This document shows, in pieces, positions 1 to 6,558 of a stretch of DNA of 10,134 nucleotides. Source of the stretch: Bacteroidota bacterium (GTDB lineage Bacteria; Bacteroidota; Bacteroidia; Chitinophagales; Chitinophagaceae). The translations under genes and the position numbers were made by a program. Position 1 is the stretch's first letter. Every line of letters starts with the position of its first letter. Location of the stretch: assembly GCA_947441205.1 (NCBI GenBank), contig CANETM010000043.1, forward strand, positions 1 to 10,134. Reading direction: 5' to 3'. The notes under the pieces were generated by a model. The model did not search any database. It worked only from the letters and a program-made list of their open reading frames with translations, and was not told the origin of the DNA.

Positions 1-607
1 AGAGGGCAAGCAAGTATTATTATATACAACGAATCCTGTTCAACAAGATGCGTTTATACAAGCTGCAGTTGGCAAGGGCTATAAAGTGGTTAAATTAGAA
101 ACCATGGTGGATGCAGCATTTATAAATAATGTAGAAATGAAATGGGAAGGTATACAGTTCGTAAGAGTGGATGCCGACGTTGTTGACAACTTAATTGATA
201 AACAAGAAAATGTTGATTCTGTATTAACGAAAGAGGAAGTTGAACAAGCAAAACAATTATTTGAATTCCAGGTCCCTAATATTACCTTGACAGTTGAGGT
301 TAAAGGTTTAAGTGCCGATGTTGCACCAGTAGTTGCGACACGCCCTGAGTTTATGAGAAGAATGAAGGATATGGCTAGCATGGGTGGAGGTGGAATGACT
401 GCATTTTATGCACAAATGCCAGATGAAGTTCATTTGACCATTAACGGAAATCACCCAATTTATCAGGCACTTTTAAAAGAAGCGGATACGGATAAGCAAC
501 AAAAACAAGCTAGAAATTTAGCAGACTTGGCATTGCTATCTCAAGGTTTATTAACCGGTTCTGAGTTGACTAATTTTATTAATCGAAGTGTTGATTTGTT
601 AAAATAA
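1..607 (+). CDS. htpG: Molecular chaperone HtpG (Hsp90), C-terminal part
   Basis: This is the 3' end of a gene that starts before the window. The frame is open from base 2 and gives 201 residues up to the TAA at 605-607. The segment covers the end of the middle domain and the C-terminal dimerisation domain of bacterial Hsp90, a cytosolic ATP-dependent chaperone. Family landmarks are LLYTTNPVQQDAFIQAA near the left edge (the 'Y.T...QQ..YI.AA' segment of HtpG), then VDAAFINNVE, a Met/Gly-rich stretch MASMGGGGM, and MPDEVHLTINGNHPI followed by the closing helices. The ATPase domain is not in view. A GTG at base 86 could be mistaken for a start, but homology continues upstream of it, so it is internal. 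The gene ends directly in a terminator hairpin and converges on recJ. Identification is firm, although only about a third of the protein is visible. Confidence 0.93.
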   Translation, partial: EGKQVLLYTTNPVQQDAFIQAAVGKGYKVVKLETMVDAAFINNVEMKWEGIQFVRVDADVVDNLIDKQENVDSVLTKEEVEQAKQLFEFQVPNITLTVEVKGLSADVAPVVATRPEFMRRMKDMASMGGGGMTAFYAQMPDEVHLTINGNHPIYQALLKEADTDKQQKQARNLADLALLSQGLLTGSELTNFINRSVDLLK

Positions 608-640
608 AAAAAAGGCGATCTTAATAGGTCGCCTTTTTTA
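606..640. terminator. Bidirectional rho-independent terminator between htpG and recJ
   Basis: The stem is 614-620 (GGCGATC) paired with 627-633 (GGTCGCC), seven pairs including one T-G wobble, with a 6-base loop TTAATA. An A run at 606-613 precedes it and six T follow at 634-639, so a U-tract is made from either strand and the A/T runs can lengthen the stem. The htpG stop codon touches the A run. The recJ stop codon (621-623) lies in the loop, and the last recJ codons form the right arm. This is inferred from structure only. Confidence 0.85.
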
Positions 641-2336
641 TTTCAGATGGTTTGATGTCCATTACCTGCATTTGAACTGATTGTGTTCCTTGCCATTCAT
701 TTAATTGCAATTGGAATACGATATCAAATGGTTTGCCAGACTTGACAATTTTAATTTGTTCGGGCATATTATAGCCAATGCCACGAACGCTATTTTTACC
801 TTGGGTTACATTAAAGCTAATATGTAAATCCTTAACTAGTTTTGAGTAACCTGTATCCATTACCCCTTTTGCTATAAATAATGGACGCATATTTTCAGGG
901 CCAAAAGGCTCCATTTGCGAAATGATTTGATAAAACTGCAAACTAATATCATCTAATGGAAGCTCGGCATTAATGGTTATTTCAGGAGTTAATTGTGATT
1001 CAGTAATGCGTTGTGCAACAGCTTCTTCAAATGCAATTTTAAATCCATCTAACGCATTAACGTCCATTGTCATTCCCGCTGCTGCAAAATGTCCTCCATA
1101 GCCCAGTAGGTGTGCGCGACATGCATGTAATGCTTCATATAAATTAAAACCATTTACACTTCTTGCACTTCCTGTAATAACATCTCCACTTTGCGTTAAT
1201 ACAATTGTTGGTTTGTAATATTTTTCAATTAATCGGCTTGCAACAATTCCCACAACTCCTTTATGCCAATCTGATTTAAAAACAACAGAAGATTTTTTAG
1301 TACTATGAAGGGGGTCGTTTTCTATTTGTGCCAATGCTTCTTCTGTGATATTAGTGTCTGCTTCACGACGGTCTAAATTATCCTGCTGTAAAATTGCGCC
1401 AAAGGCTAAGGCTTTTTCGTAATCCTGTTCAATAAATAATTGTACTGCTTTTTTTGCATCATCCATTCGGCCAGCCGCATTAATGCGAGGCGCCACCGCA
1501 AAAACTAAGTTGGTTATTCGCATCACTCCACTTTGCTTTGCTAACTCCATTAAAGCTTTTAGTCCGGGAGATGGGTTTTCATTTACTTTTTGAACGCCAA
1601 AAAAGGCAAGGGTTCTATTTTCATCGGTAATTGGCACAATATCAGCTGCAATTGCGGTTGCTACTAAGTCTAAGTATTGCAAATAAGTGTCAGCAGGTAA
1701 ATTATATGTATTTGCAAGTGCTGTAATTAACTTAAATACTACACCACATCCGCAAAGTTCTTTGTATGGATAATTACAGTCAATTTGTTTTGCATTTAAA
1801 ATGGCGATAGCAGGTGGTAAAATATCATCAGGTAAATGGTGATCACAAATAATAAAATCCATACCTAATTCCTTAGCATAAGTTATTAGTTCAGTTGATT
1901 TGATACCACAATCGACTGAAATAATTAAGTCAAAGTTATTTTCCTTTGCAAAGTCAATTCCAATTTTCGAAATGCCATATCCTTCCTTATAACGGTGAGG
2001 TATATAATAGTCAACATGCTGAGTTAAATTAAGTAAAAATTGGTATAGGGTAGCAACTGAAGTAGTACCGTCAACATCATAATCACCGAATACTAAAATT
2101 TTTTGGTTTTGATTTACAGCCGTTTTAATTCGATCAACTGCCTTTTGCATGTCTTTCATAAGCCAAGGATCATGTAAATGATCTAAACTTGGTCTGAAAA
2201 ACAATTTAGCTTCTTCAAAACTACTAATACCTCTTTGTACAAGTAATTCACAAAGTATTGGGTGTATTTTTAATCCCGCTTGGAGAGACTGCACCGTTGT
2301 GCTATTTGCTGATATGAGGTTCCATCGTTTTTCCAT
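621..2336 (-). CDS. recJ: Single-stranded-DNA-specific 5'-3' exonuclease RecJ
   Basis: The protein has 571 residues, a normal length for RecJ. It degrades single-stranded DNA 5' to 3' in the cytoplasm, in RecF-pathway recombination, mismatch repair and base-excision repair. The DHH phosphoesterase domain shows DYDVDGTTS (residues 85-93), SVDCGI (about 140-145), CDHHLPDD (164-171, the DHH signature) and an Asp in LVATAIAADIVP. These Asp/His residues bind the catalytic Mn/Mg ions. GRMDDA follows at 289-294. The DHHA1 domain carries GSARS (389-393) and GGHFAAAG (414-421). The C-terminal part from about 450, with MEPFGPENMRPLF, is the OB-fold DNA-binding domain. All key residues are present. The ATG overlaps the stop codon of the upstream polyprenyl synthase by one base (TAATG), which suggests translational coupling. 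The last codons lie inside the terminator shared with htpG. Confidence 0.96.
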   Translation of the reverse strand: MEKRWNLISANSTTVQSLQAGLKIHPILCELLVQRGISSFEEAKLFFRPSLDHLHDPWLMKDMQKAVDRIKTAVNQNQKILVFGDYDVDGTTSVATLYQFLLNLTQHVDYYIPHRYKEGYGISKIGIDFAKENNFDLIISVDCGIKSTELITYAKELGMDFIICDHHLPDDILPPAIAILNAKQIDCNYPYKELCGCGVVFKLITALANTYNLPADTYLQYLDLVATAIAADIVPITDENRTLAFFGVQKVNENPSPGLKALMELAKQSGVMRITNLVFAVAPRINAAGRMDDAKKAVQLFIEQDYEKALAFGAILQQDNLDRREADTNITEEALAQIENDPLHSTKKSSVVFKSDWHKGVVGIVASRLIEKYYKPTIVLTQSGDVITGSARSVNGFNLYEALHACRAHLLGYGGHFAAAGMTMDVNALDGFKIAFEEAVAQRITESQLTPEITINAELPLDDISLQFYQIISQMEPFGPENMRPLFIAKGVMDTGYSKLVKDLHISFNVTQGKNSVRGIGYNMPEQIKIVKSGKPFDIVFQLQLNEWQGTQSVQMQVMDIKPSEIKKATY

Positions 2337-3298
2337 TAGTAGGAGCGGTCGGTTGTGTAAAGAACAAGTTCTTCCAAGGCCGCTCTTGATGGACTCTCAG
2401 GGAAAGAGTGTAATATTTCAATTGCCTTATCTCGGTATTCATTCATTTTTTCAGTAGCATAAGTTATCCCGCCATATTGAATCACATTGTCAATTACAAA
2501 TTTGACTTTGTGTTTATCATTGTTATTATTTTTTACAATATAAATGATTTCATTCTTCAATTTGGAATCGACTTTCTGCAATATGTGTATAAGTGGTAAA
2601 GTCAATTTTTTTTCTTTGATATCATTGCCGGTTGGTTTGCCAATAGCTATATCACCATAATCAAATAAATCGTCCTTGATTTGAAATGCCATGCCGACCA
2701 TTTCTCCAAATAATTTCATTTTGTGGATTATTGTTTCGTCGGTCGTTACCGAAGAAGCACCTGCAGCACAACTGGATGATAATAAGCTTGCCGTTTTCCC
2801 ATTTATGATTTCATAATAAATTGATTCATCAAAGTTCAAGTTTCTTGTTTTTTCGATTTGCAGTAATTCGCCCTCACTCATTTTTTTTACTGCAGTCGAT
2901 AAAATCGTTAAAATTTCAAAGTCCTTATTTTCCAATGAAAGTAATAAACCTTTTGATAAAAGGTAGTCGCCAACCAACACGGCTATTTTATTTTTCCATA
3001 AAGCATTTATGGAAAACATGCCTCTTCGTTCAAGCGCATCGTCGACTACATCGTCATGTACAAGTGTTGCAGTATGTAATAATTCAACTAGACTAGCTGC
3101 GCGATAGGAGGCATCATTAATTTCTCCATGAAGTTTTGCAGACAGCAATACAAACATAGGGCGCATTTGTTTCCCTTTTCTTTTTACAATGTATTGCATG
3201 ATTCGATCAAGAAGCGACACCCTGCTTTTAACGGCTTCTTTGAAATGGTCTTCAAATAATGCTAGTTCTTTCCCAATAACTTCTTTTGCAAGTTTCAT
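2336..3298 (-). CDS. Long-chain (E)-polyprenyl diphosphate synthase
   Basis: This 320-residue protein is a trans-isoprenyl diphosphate synthase, an all-alpha enzyme that extends an allylic diphosphate with isopentenyl diphosphate. The sequence shows GKQMRP (42-47, substrate binding), the first Asp-rich motif in LVHDDVVDDALERRG (D82, D83, D86, followed by the Arg pair), GKTA (167-170), the second Asp-rich motif QIKDDLFDYGD (D209, D210, D213) and a conserved Lys-rich segment NDIKEKKLTLPL. The fifth residue before the first Asp motif is Ala77, not an aromatic. In this family that leaves the elongation pocket open and favours long products, as in octaprenyl synthase IspB. A menaquinone side chain is the likely use, but chain length is inferred. 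It lies 18 bases downstream of the HAD phosphatase and overlaps recJ by one base, so the three genes are probably cotranscribed. Confidence 0.93.
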   Translation of the reverse strand: MKLAKEVIGKELALFEDHFKEAVKSRVSLLDRIMQYIVKRKGKQMRPMFVLLSAKLHGEINDASYRAASLVELLHTATLVHDDVVDDALERRGMFSINALWKNKIAVLVGDYLLSKGLLLSLENKDFEILTILSTAVKKMSEGELLQIEKTRNLNFDESIYYEIINGKTASLLSSSCAAGASSVTTDETIIHKMKLFGEMVGMAFQIKDDLFDYGDIAIGKPTGNDIKEKKLTLPLIHILQKVDSKLKNEIIYIVKNNNNDKHKVKFVIDNVIQYGGITYATEKMNEYRDKAIEILHSFPESPSRAALEELVLYTTDRSY

Positions 3299-3316
3299 TT
3301 GACCTATGGTTTAAAT

Positions 3317-3979
3317 TTAGTTATTGAGCATATTAAAGTGTAAGGCTCCGAAATTTTGCAAAGACGAAAGTTTTAAATCTGCGGCTCCCCAATGTTCTAG
3401 TTTTGAATGTTCTGCAGAAGGAACTACGACACAGGTCATTCTTGCAGCCTTGGCTGCAATGAGTCCATAAAATGAGTCTTCAAAACAAATACATGACAAG
3501 GGATTGGTGTGCATTGCAGATGCGCAATCTAAATATACTTGTGGGTGAGGCTTTGCATAAGTTAAATGTTGTGCCGAACAACTTGCATGAATGTAACTTC
3601 TAATCCCCAATTTATCTTTTACCCATTCAATTAGTTCGATGGGTGATGAAGTTGCCAAACCAATTTTAAATTCTTTTTTCAGAAAAAATTCAAAAATATG
3701 TTCAACACCTGGCATCAAGGTAGCATCTGTATCAATAAGAGATAATGCTAATTGAATTATTTTTTTTTCAGCAATTTCATTTTGACTTGCTGGAACATTA
3801 AATTGATGCAACCAGTAGGCAACAAATTCTTTTGATCTAAGCCCAGTGGTAATCGCATATTGTTGTTCCGTTAAAGTGATGCCATATTGTCTAAAAATTT
3901 CAGTGGCAGCCTTATTCCACAATGGCTCACTGTTAATTAATAAACCATCAATATCAAATATTACGGCTGACTTTTTCAT
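3317..3979 (-). CDS. hxpB: HAD-superfamily sugar-phosphate phosphatase, HxpB (YniC)-like
   Basis: This 220-residue cytosolic phosphatase belongs to the beta-phosphoglucomutase-like HAD subfamily. Motif I is FDIDG (8-12), with nucleophile D9 and acid/base D11. A helical cap follows (about 17-90). Motif II is LATSSP (108-113), motif III is the Lys of YAKPHPQVY (K143), and motif IV is FEDSFYG (E167, D168). From memory it resembles Escherichia coli HxpB/YniC closely in GLLI.SEPLW, KPHPQVYLDCA and AAKAARM. That enzyme dephosphorylates hexitol phosphates and 2-deoxyglucose 6-phosphate, but substrates in this subfamily are hard to predict. The gene is first in the minus-strand block, 18 bases ahead of the polyprenyl synthase, with no evident metabolic link to it. 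The ATG at 3977-3979 comes only four bases after a TATCTTTA element, so the transcript may be almost leaderless if that element is a real promoter. Confidence 0.85.
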   Translation of the reverse strand: MKKSAVIFDIDGLLINSEPLWNKAATEIFRQYGITLTEQQYAITTGLRSKEFVAYWLHQFNVPASQNEIAEKKIIQLALSLIDTDATLMPGVEHIFEFFLKKEFKIGLATSSPIELIEWVKDKLGIRSYIHASCSAQHLTYAKPHPQVYLDCASAMHTNPLSCICFEDSFYGLIAAKAARMTCVVVPSAEHSKLEHWGAADLKLSSLQNFGALHFNMLNN

Positions 3980-4033
3980 TGCTTAAAGATACAATATTTG
4001 TAGTATCTTACACGCCTAACAATTTACATACTA
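3980..4033. promoter_or_regulatory. Divergent promoter region with inverted repeat (HAD phosphatase / plsC)
   Basis: These 54 bases separate two divergent start codons and must hold control signals for both. They contain a perfect 7-base inverted repeat, AAGATAC (3986-3992) and GTATCTT (4003-4009), with a 10-base spacer. Each arm carries TATCTT, close to the Bacteroidota -7 consensus TAnnTTTG. On the minus strand it reads TATCTTTA at 3991-3984, and on the + strand TATCTTAC at 4004-4011. No good -33 TTTG lies at normal distance on either side. The arms could be two back-to-back -7 elements or an operator. No Shine-Dalgarno sequence is seen before either start. Confidence 0.4.
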
Positions 4034-4798
4034 ATGTCAATTATAGAACGATTAAAACAAATTCGAATTTTTCGCTCACTTATATATGGTATTGTTGGAC
4101 TATTCACTTATCCAGGCCTTGCGCTATTTAACAAAGTGGAAATTGAAGGGAGTGAAATTTTGGAGAATTTACCTAAAAAGAATGTTTTATTTGTGAGCAA
4201 TCACCAAACTTATTTTGGGGATGTAATTGCTTTTGTACATATTTTTTGTGCAGTAAAATGGCATAAGTATAATAGACTTGGAATACCTTATTATTTATTG
4301 AATCCTTTTACAAATGTATATTTTGTTGCTGCGGAAGAAACTATGAATAGCAACTGGCTTTCACGATTATTTAAATTGGGAGGTGCGCTAACGGTTAAAA
4401 GAACATGGAGGGCAGAAGGGCAGGATGTAAAAAGGGACAGAGACGAAGTGGATACTCAAAAAATCGACCAAGCACTATCAAAAAGTTGGGTCATTACATT
4501 TCCTCAAGGAACCACAAAGCCTTTTGCGCCAGGTCGCAAAGGAACCGCTCATATCATAAAAAATAACAAACCTATTGTTATTCCAGTAGTCATCAATGGT
4601 TTTTGGAGGGCATTTACTAAAAAAGGGCTTACGTTTAAAAAAGTGGGGACGCCTTTAACCATTCGATTTAAAGCACCTTTGGAAATAAATTACGATGGCA
4701 CTGTTGAAGATATTTTAGATCAGGTAATGGATGCTATTGAGCAAAGTAAGGCGTATATGTTAAAAGGGAAGCACCACGAATTGAAAGATGCTAATTAA
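4034..4798 (+). CDS. plsC: Lysophospholipid acyltransferase family protein (PlsC-like, 1-acylglycerol-3-phosphate acyltransferase)
   Basis: This 254-residue protein belongs to the PlsC/LPLAT family, whose members transfer an acyl chain to the sn-2 position of lysophosphatidic acid or similar acceptors at the inner membrane. A hydrophobic stretch at about 15-32 may anchor it. Block I is SNHQTYFGD (55-63), block II is near GGALTVKRTWR (116-126), block III is FPQGTTKPFAPGRKGTAH (156-173), and block IV is IVIPVVING (181-189). Two features depart from the family rule. The catalytic His and the following Asp are five residues apart (H57...D63) rather than four, and the block III Glu of FPEGT is Gln (Q158). 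Block IV and the fold are otherwise well kept, so this may be a distinct subfamily rather than a dead enzyme. The acyl acceptor is unknown. The gene stands alone on its strand and converges on the thioesterase 20 bases away, with no clear terminator hairpin between them. Confidence 0.8.
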   Translation: MSIIERLKQIRIFRSLIYGIVGLFTYPGLALFNKVEIEGSEILENLPKKNVLFVSNHQTYFGDVIAFVHIFCAVKWHKYNRLGIPYYLLNPFTNVYFVAAEETMNSNWLSRLFKLGGALTVKRTWRAEGQDVKRDRDEVDTQKIDQALSKSWVITFPQGTTKPFAPGRKGTAHIIKNNKPIVIPVVINGFWRAFTKKGLTFKKVGTPLTIRFKAPLEINYDGTVEDILDQVMDAIEQSKAYMLKGKHHELKDAN

Positions 4799-4818
4799 TT
4801 AATGCTTTTCAATTTCGA

Positions 4819-5334
4819 TTAGTCTTGCGTAAAAAAAGCCTTTAACTCGGGTGCATCATCTGGCTTCATTTTTCCAGAAAGTATTAATCTCATTTGTCTT
4901 CTTCTTAATGCGCCTTCATAATATTTTATCTCCTCGTCGGATTCAGGAATTACTGCAGGAACTTGTTTTGTTCTCTTGTTTTCATCTAATGCCACAAAAG
5001 TAAAAAAAGCCTCATTGCTCAATACCCTAGTTTGCGTAATCATATTTTGATTCCAAACTTTTAGATGAACTTCCATAGAGGTATTAAAAGCACGGGTAAC
5101 AATTGCTTCGATACAAATGACATTACCTAGTTTAATGGGCGTTTTAAAACTTAAATTATCAACAGATGCAGTCATTGCTGCTGAATTACAATGTTTGGAT
5201 GCTGCTAAATAAGCGGCAATATCCATCCAATACATAAGTTTACCTCCCATTAAATCCCCAAAAGTGTTAGTATCATTTGGCAAAACCAATTCATTCATGG
5301 TGATATAAGAGTCAATTGCTTTTCTGGGTTCCAT
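4819..5334 (-). CDS. Acyl-CoA thioesterase (hotdog fold)
   Basis: This 171-residue protein is a single hotdog-domain thioesterase of the YciA / cytosolic acyl-CoA hydrolase type, which splits acyl-CoA into free fatty acid and CoA. The signature is LPNDTNTFGDLMGGKLMYWMD (18-38), where N23 and D38 correspond to the catalytic region on the central helix. AAMTASVDNLSFKTPIKLGNV (52-72) follows, the usual strand with 'vd...F..Pi..Gd', then SNEAFFTFVALDENKR (106-121). The Lys/Arg-rich tail ERRRQM-like region (about 140-150) is also common in this group. Single-domain hotdogs usually act as hexamers or dimers of dimers. It follows the dipeptide epimerase on the same strand after 32 bases, with a promoter-like TATCTTTG in the gap, so it probably has its own transcript. 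Substrate chain length cannot be read from sequence. Confidence 0.9.
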   Translation of the reverse strand: MEPRKAIDSYITMNELVLPNDTNTFGDLMGGKLMYWMDIAAYLAASKHCNSAAMTASVDNLSFKTPIKLGNVICIEAIVTRAFNTSMEVHLKVWNQNMITQTRVLSNEAFFTFVALDENKRTKQVPAVIPESDEEIKYYEGALRRRQMRLILSGKMKPDDAPELKAFFTQD

Positions 5335-5351
5335 AACTTGTATTTATAAAA

Positions 5352-5386
5352 CAAAGATACAAATACTTACACTACGTAGTGTTCAA
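5352..5386 (-). promoter_or_regulatory. Predicted thioesterase promoter with overlapping palindrome
   Basis: On the minus strand TATCTTTG (5359-5352) matches the Bacteroidota -7 consensus TAnnTTTG exactly and ends 17 bases before the thioesterase ATG. A TTG at 5386-5384 may be the -33 element, although its 24-base spacer is longer than usual. Between the two lies a perfect 14-base palindrome, ACACTACGTAGTGT, at 5369-5382, which overlaps the last codons and stop of the epimerase gene. Its position in the promoter spacer would suit an operator, but that is inference. Confidence 0.5.
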
Positions 5387-6464
5387 GTTTTGAAAGATAG
5401 CTTTGGTCAACTTCAGCGCCTATTCCTAGTTGATCACCAATGCTTAAATGCATGCCATTAAATTGAACTCCACCAATAATAGGATCTTCCAAGTGGCCCA
5501 ACAAACAGGTGTCCATGTCATAAAATTTGATATTATTTTTTGCCATTGCAAAATGCATTTTAGCGCTTAATGCCAGCCTACTTTCAAGCATACCACCCAT
5601 CATACATCCAATATTATGCTCACTAGCTATGTCATGAATTTTGATGGCTTCATGTATACCACCGCTTTTTGAAAATTTGATATTTATTAAATGACATGCT
5701 TTGTTTGCAATAAGTTTTCTTGCATCATGATGTGTAAAAACCGATTCGTCTGCCATAATTGGAATGGGGGATGCTGCACAAAGAGCTGGCAAATAATCAT
5801 CATAATATTTATGCATGGGTTGTTCGCAAAATTCAATATCAAATGGTGCCAAATTTTGCAAAACTGTCAAGGCGTCTTCCTTAGACCAACCTTGATTGGC
5901 ATCTATCCTAATTTTAATTTGACCCCCTATGGCGTTTCTAATTTGCTTAATTCTTTCTACATCATCAATAGGGTTCTTCCCTAATTTAACTTTAATTACA
6001 GTCACTCCTTTTTGCTTAAATTCAATCGCTTGGTTTGCCATATTTTCAGGAGTATCAATGCCAATTGTCAAGTCAGATTCGATGGCTTTTTGACTACCTC
6101 CTAAAAATGCATATAGTGGTTGGTTGGCAGCTTTTGCTGCAATATCGTATAAGGCGATATCAAATGCACTTTTTATGGTATAGTTACCTGCAATAATATT
6201 ATCTAATTCCTTTAATCTAAGGGCTATTTCTAATGGGTTTTTGCCAACCCAAAAGGCTGCAAAGTCTTTCGCGTAGTGGTAACAGCTAGTTTGGGTTTCA
6301 CCAACAATCATCGGAAAAGCAGAACATTCACCATATCCAATAATTCCTTCGTTAGTATGAATTTTGATTAAAATATTTTGCGCGTACTCCATGGTTCCAG
6401 TTGCAATCGTAAAAGGAATCATGGGGATTTTAAATTTGTAAATCTCGGTCTTAATTATTTTCAT
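5367..6464 (-). CDS. Dipeptide epimerase (L-Ala-D/L-Glu epimerase type, enolase superfamily)
   Basis: This 365-residue enzyme of the muconate-lactonising-enzyme subgroup epimerises dipeptides through a metal-stabilised enolate. It has an N-terminal capping domain (about 1-125) and a TIM barrel. The KxK motif is IKVKLGK (K158 and K160). Metal ligands are D188 in IDANQGW, E214 in CEQP and D239 in MADES. The opposite-face Lys is in NIKFSKSGG (K263/K266). The DxD pair in FYDMDTC (D316, D318) at the last barrel strands is what family members use to bind the dipeptide amino group, and it supports dipeptide epimerase over other subgroups. L-Ala-D-Glu from murein recycling is the likely substrate, though dipeptide specificity varies. 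I chose the ATG at 6464-6462. A TTG nine bases upstream is also in frame, but MKIIKTEIYKF is the typical N-terminus. The proline dehydrogenase gene diverges from it. Confidence 0.9.
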   Translation of the reverse strand: MKIIKTEIYKFKIPMIPFTIATGTMEYAQNILIKIHTNEGIIGYGECSAFPMIVGETQTSCYHYAKDFAAFWVGKNPLEIALRLKELDNIIAGNYTIKSAFDIALYDIAAKAANQPLYAFLGGSQKAIESDLTIGIDTPENMANQAIEFKQKGVTVIKVKLGKNPIDDVERIKQIRNAIGGQIKIRIDANQGWSKEDALTVLQNLAPFDIEFCEQPMHKYYDDYLPALCAASPIPIMADESVFTHHDARKLIANKACHLINIKFSKSGGIHEAIKIHDIASEHNIGCMMGGMLESRLALSAKMHFAMAKNNIKFYDMDTCLLGHLEDPIIGGVQFNGMHLSIGDQLGIGAEVDQSYLSKLEHYVV

Positions 6465-6558
6465 GCTAATCAATTATTTATGTATCGTAATTTAAAGGTA
6501 ATAATTCTTTGCTATTCCCTTTTTGAACCCGATATTTGCCATACGAACCAATGTTAGT
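6465..6558. promoter_or_regulatory. Divergent promoter region: proline dehydrogenase (+) and epimerase (-)
   Basis: On the + strand TTTG at 6508-6511 is followed after exactly 19 bases by GATATTTG at 6531-6538, one mismatch from TAnnTTTG. The spacing is right for a Bacteroidota promoter and the element ends 20 bases before the ATG at 6559. On the minus strand TACCTTTA (6500-6493) is a weaker -7 candidate about 28 bases before the epimerase ATG, with no convincing -33 element. No Shine-Dalgarno sequence is seen on either side. Confidence 0.5.

Noticed and set aside
79..381. 100-codon open frame on the minus strand
   Set aside because: It lies opposite htpG, has low-complexity Ser/Thr-rich content and shows no family motif; it is a shadow of the coding strand.
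2821..3096. 91-codon open frame on the + strand
   Set aside because: It is antisense to the polyprenyl synthase over its conserved Asp-rich region, and its translation has no recognisable pattern.
3760..3768. Nine-base T run in the HAD gene, with 8-base runs at 2606-2613 and about 2881-2888 in the polyprenyl synthase, as possible phase-variation tracts
   Set aside because: All encode Lys codons in intact frames, such runs are common in AT-rich genomes, and neither gene is a surface or contingency gene.
5691..5984. 97-codon open frame on the + strand, Cys-rich
   Set aside because: It is antisense to the epimerase barrel. The Cys residues come from reading common codons backwards, with no spaced metal-binding motif.
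6465..6473. Upstream TTG start for the epimerase (three extra residues)
   Set aside because: The ATG at 6464 gives the usual family N-terminus, and no ribosome-binding site favours the TTG.
6523..6558. Upstream TTG start for proline dehydrogenase (12 extra residues)
   Set aside because: This stretch contains the predicted -7 element, and the added residues show no homology that I recognise.
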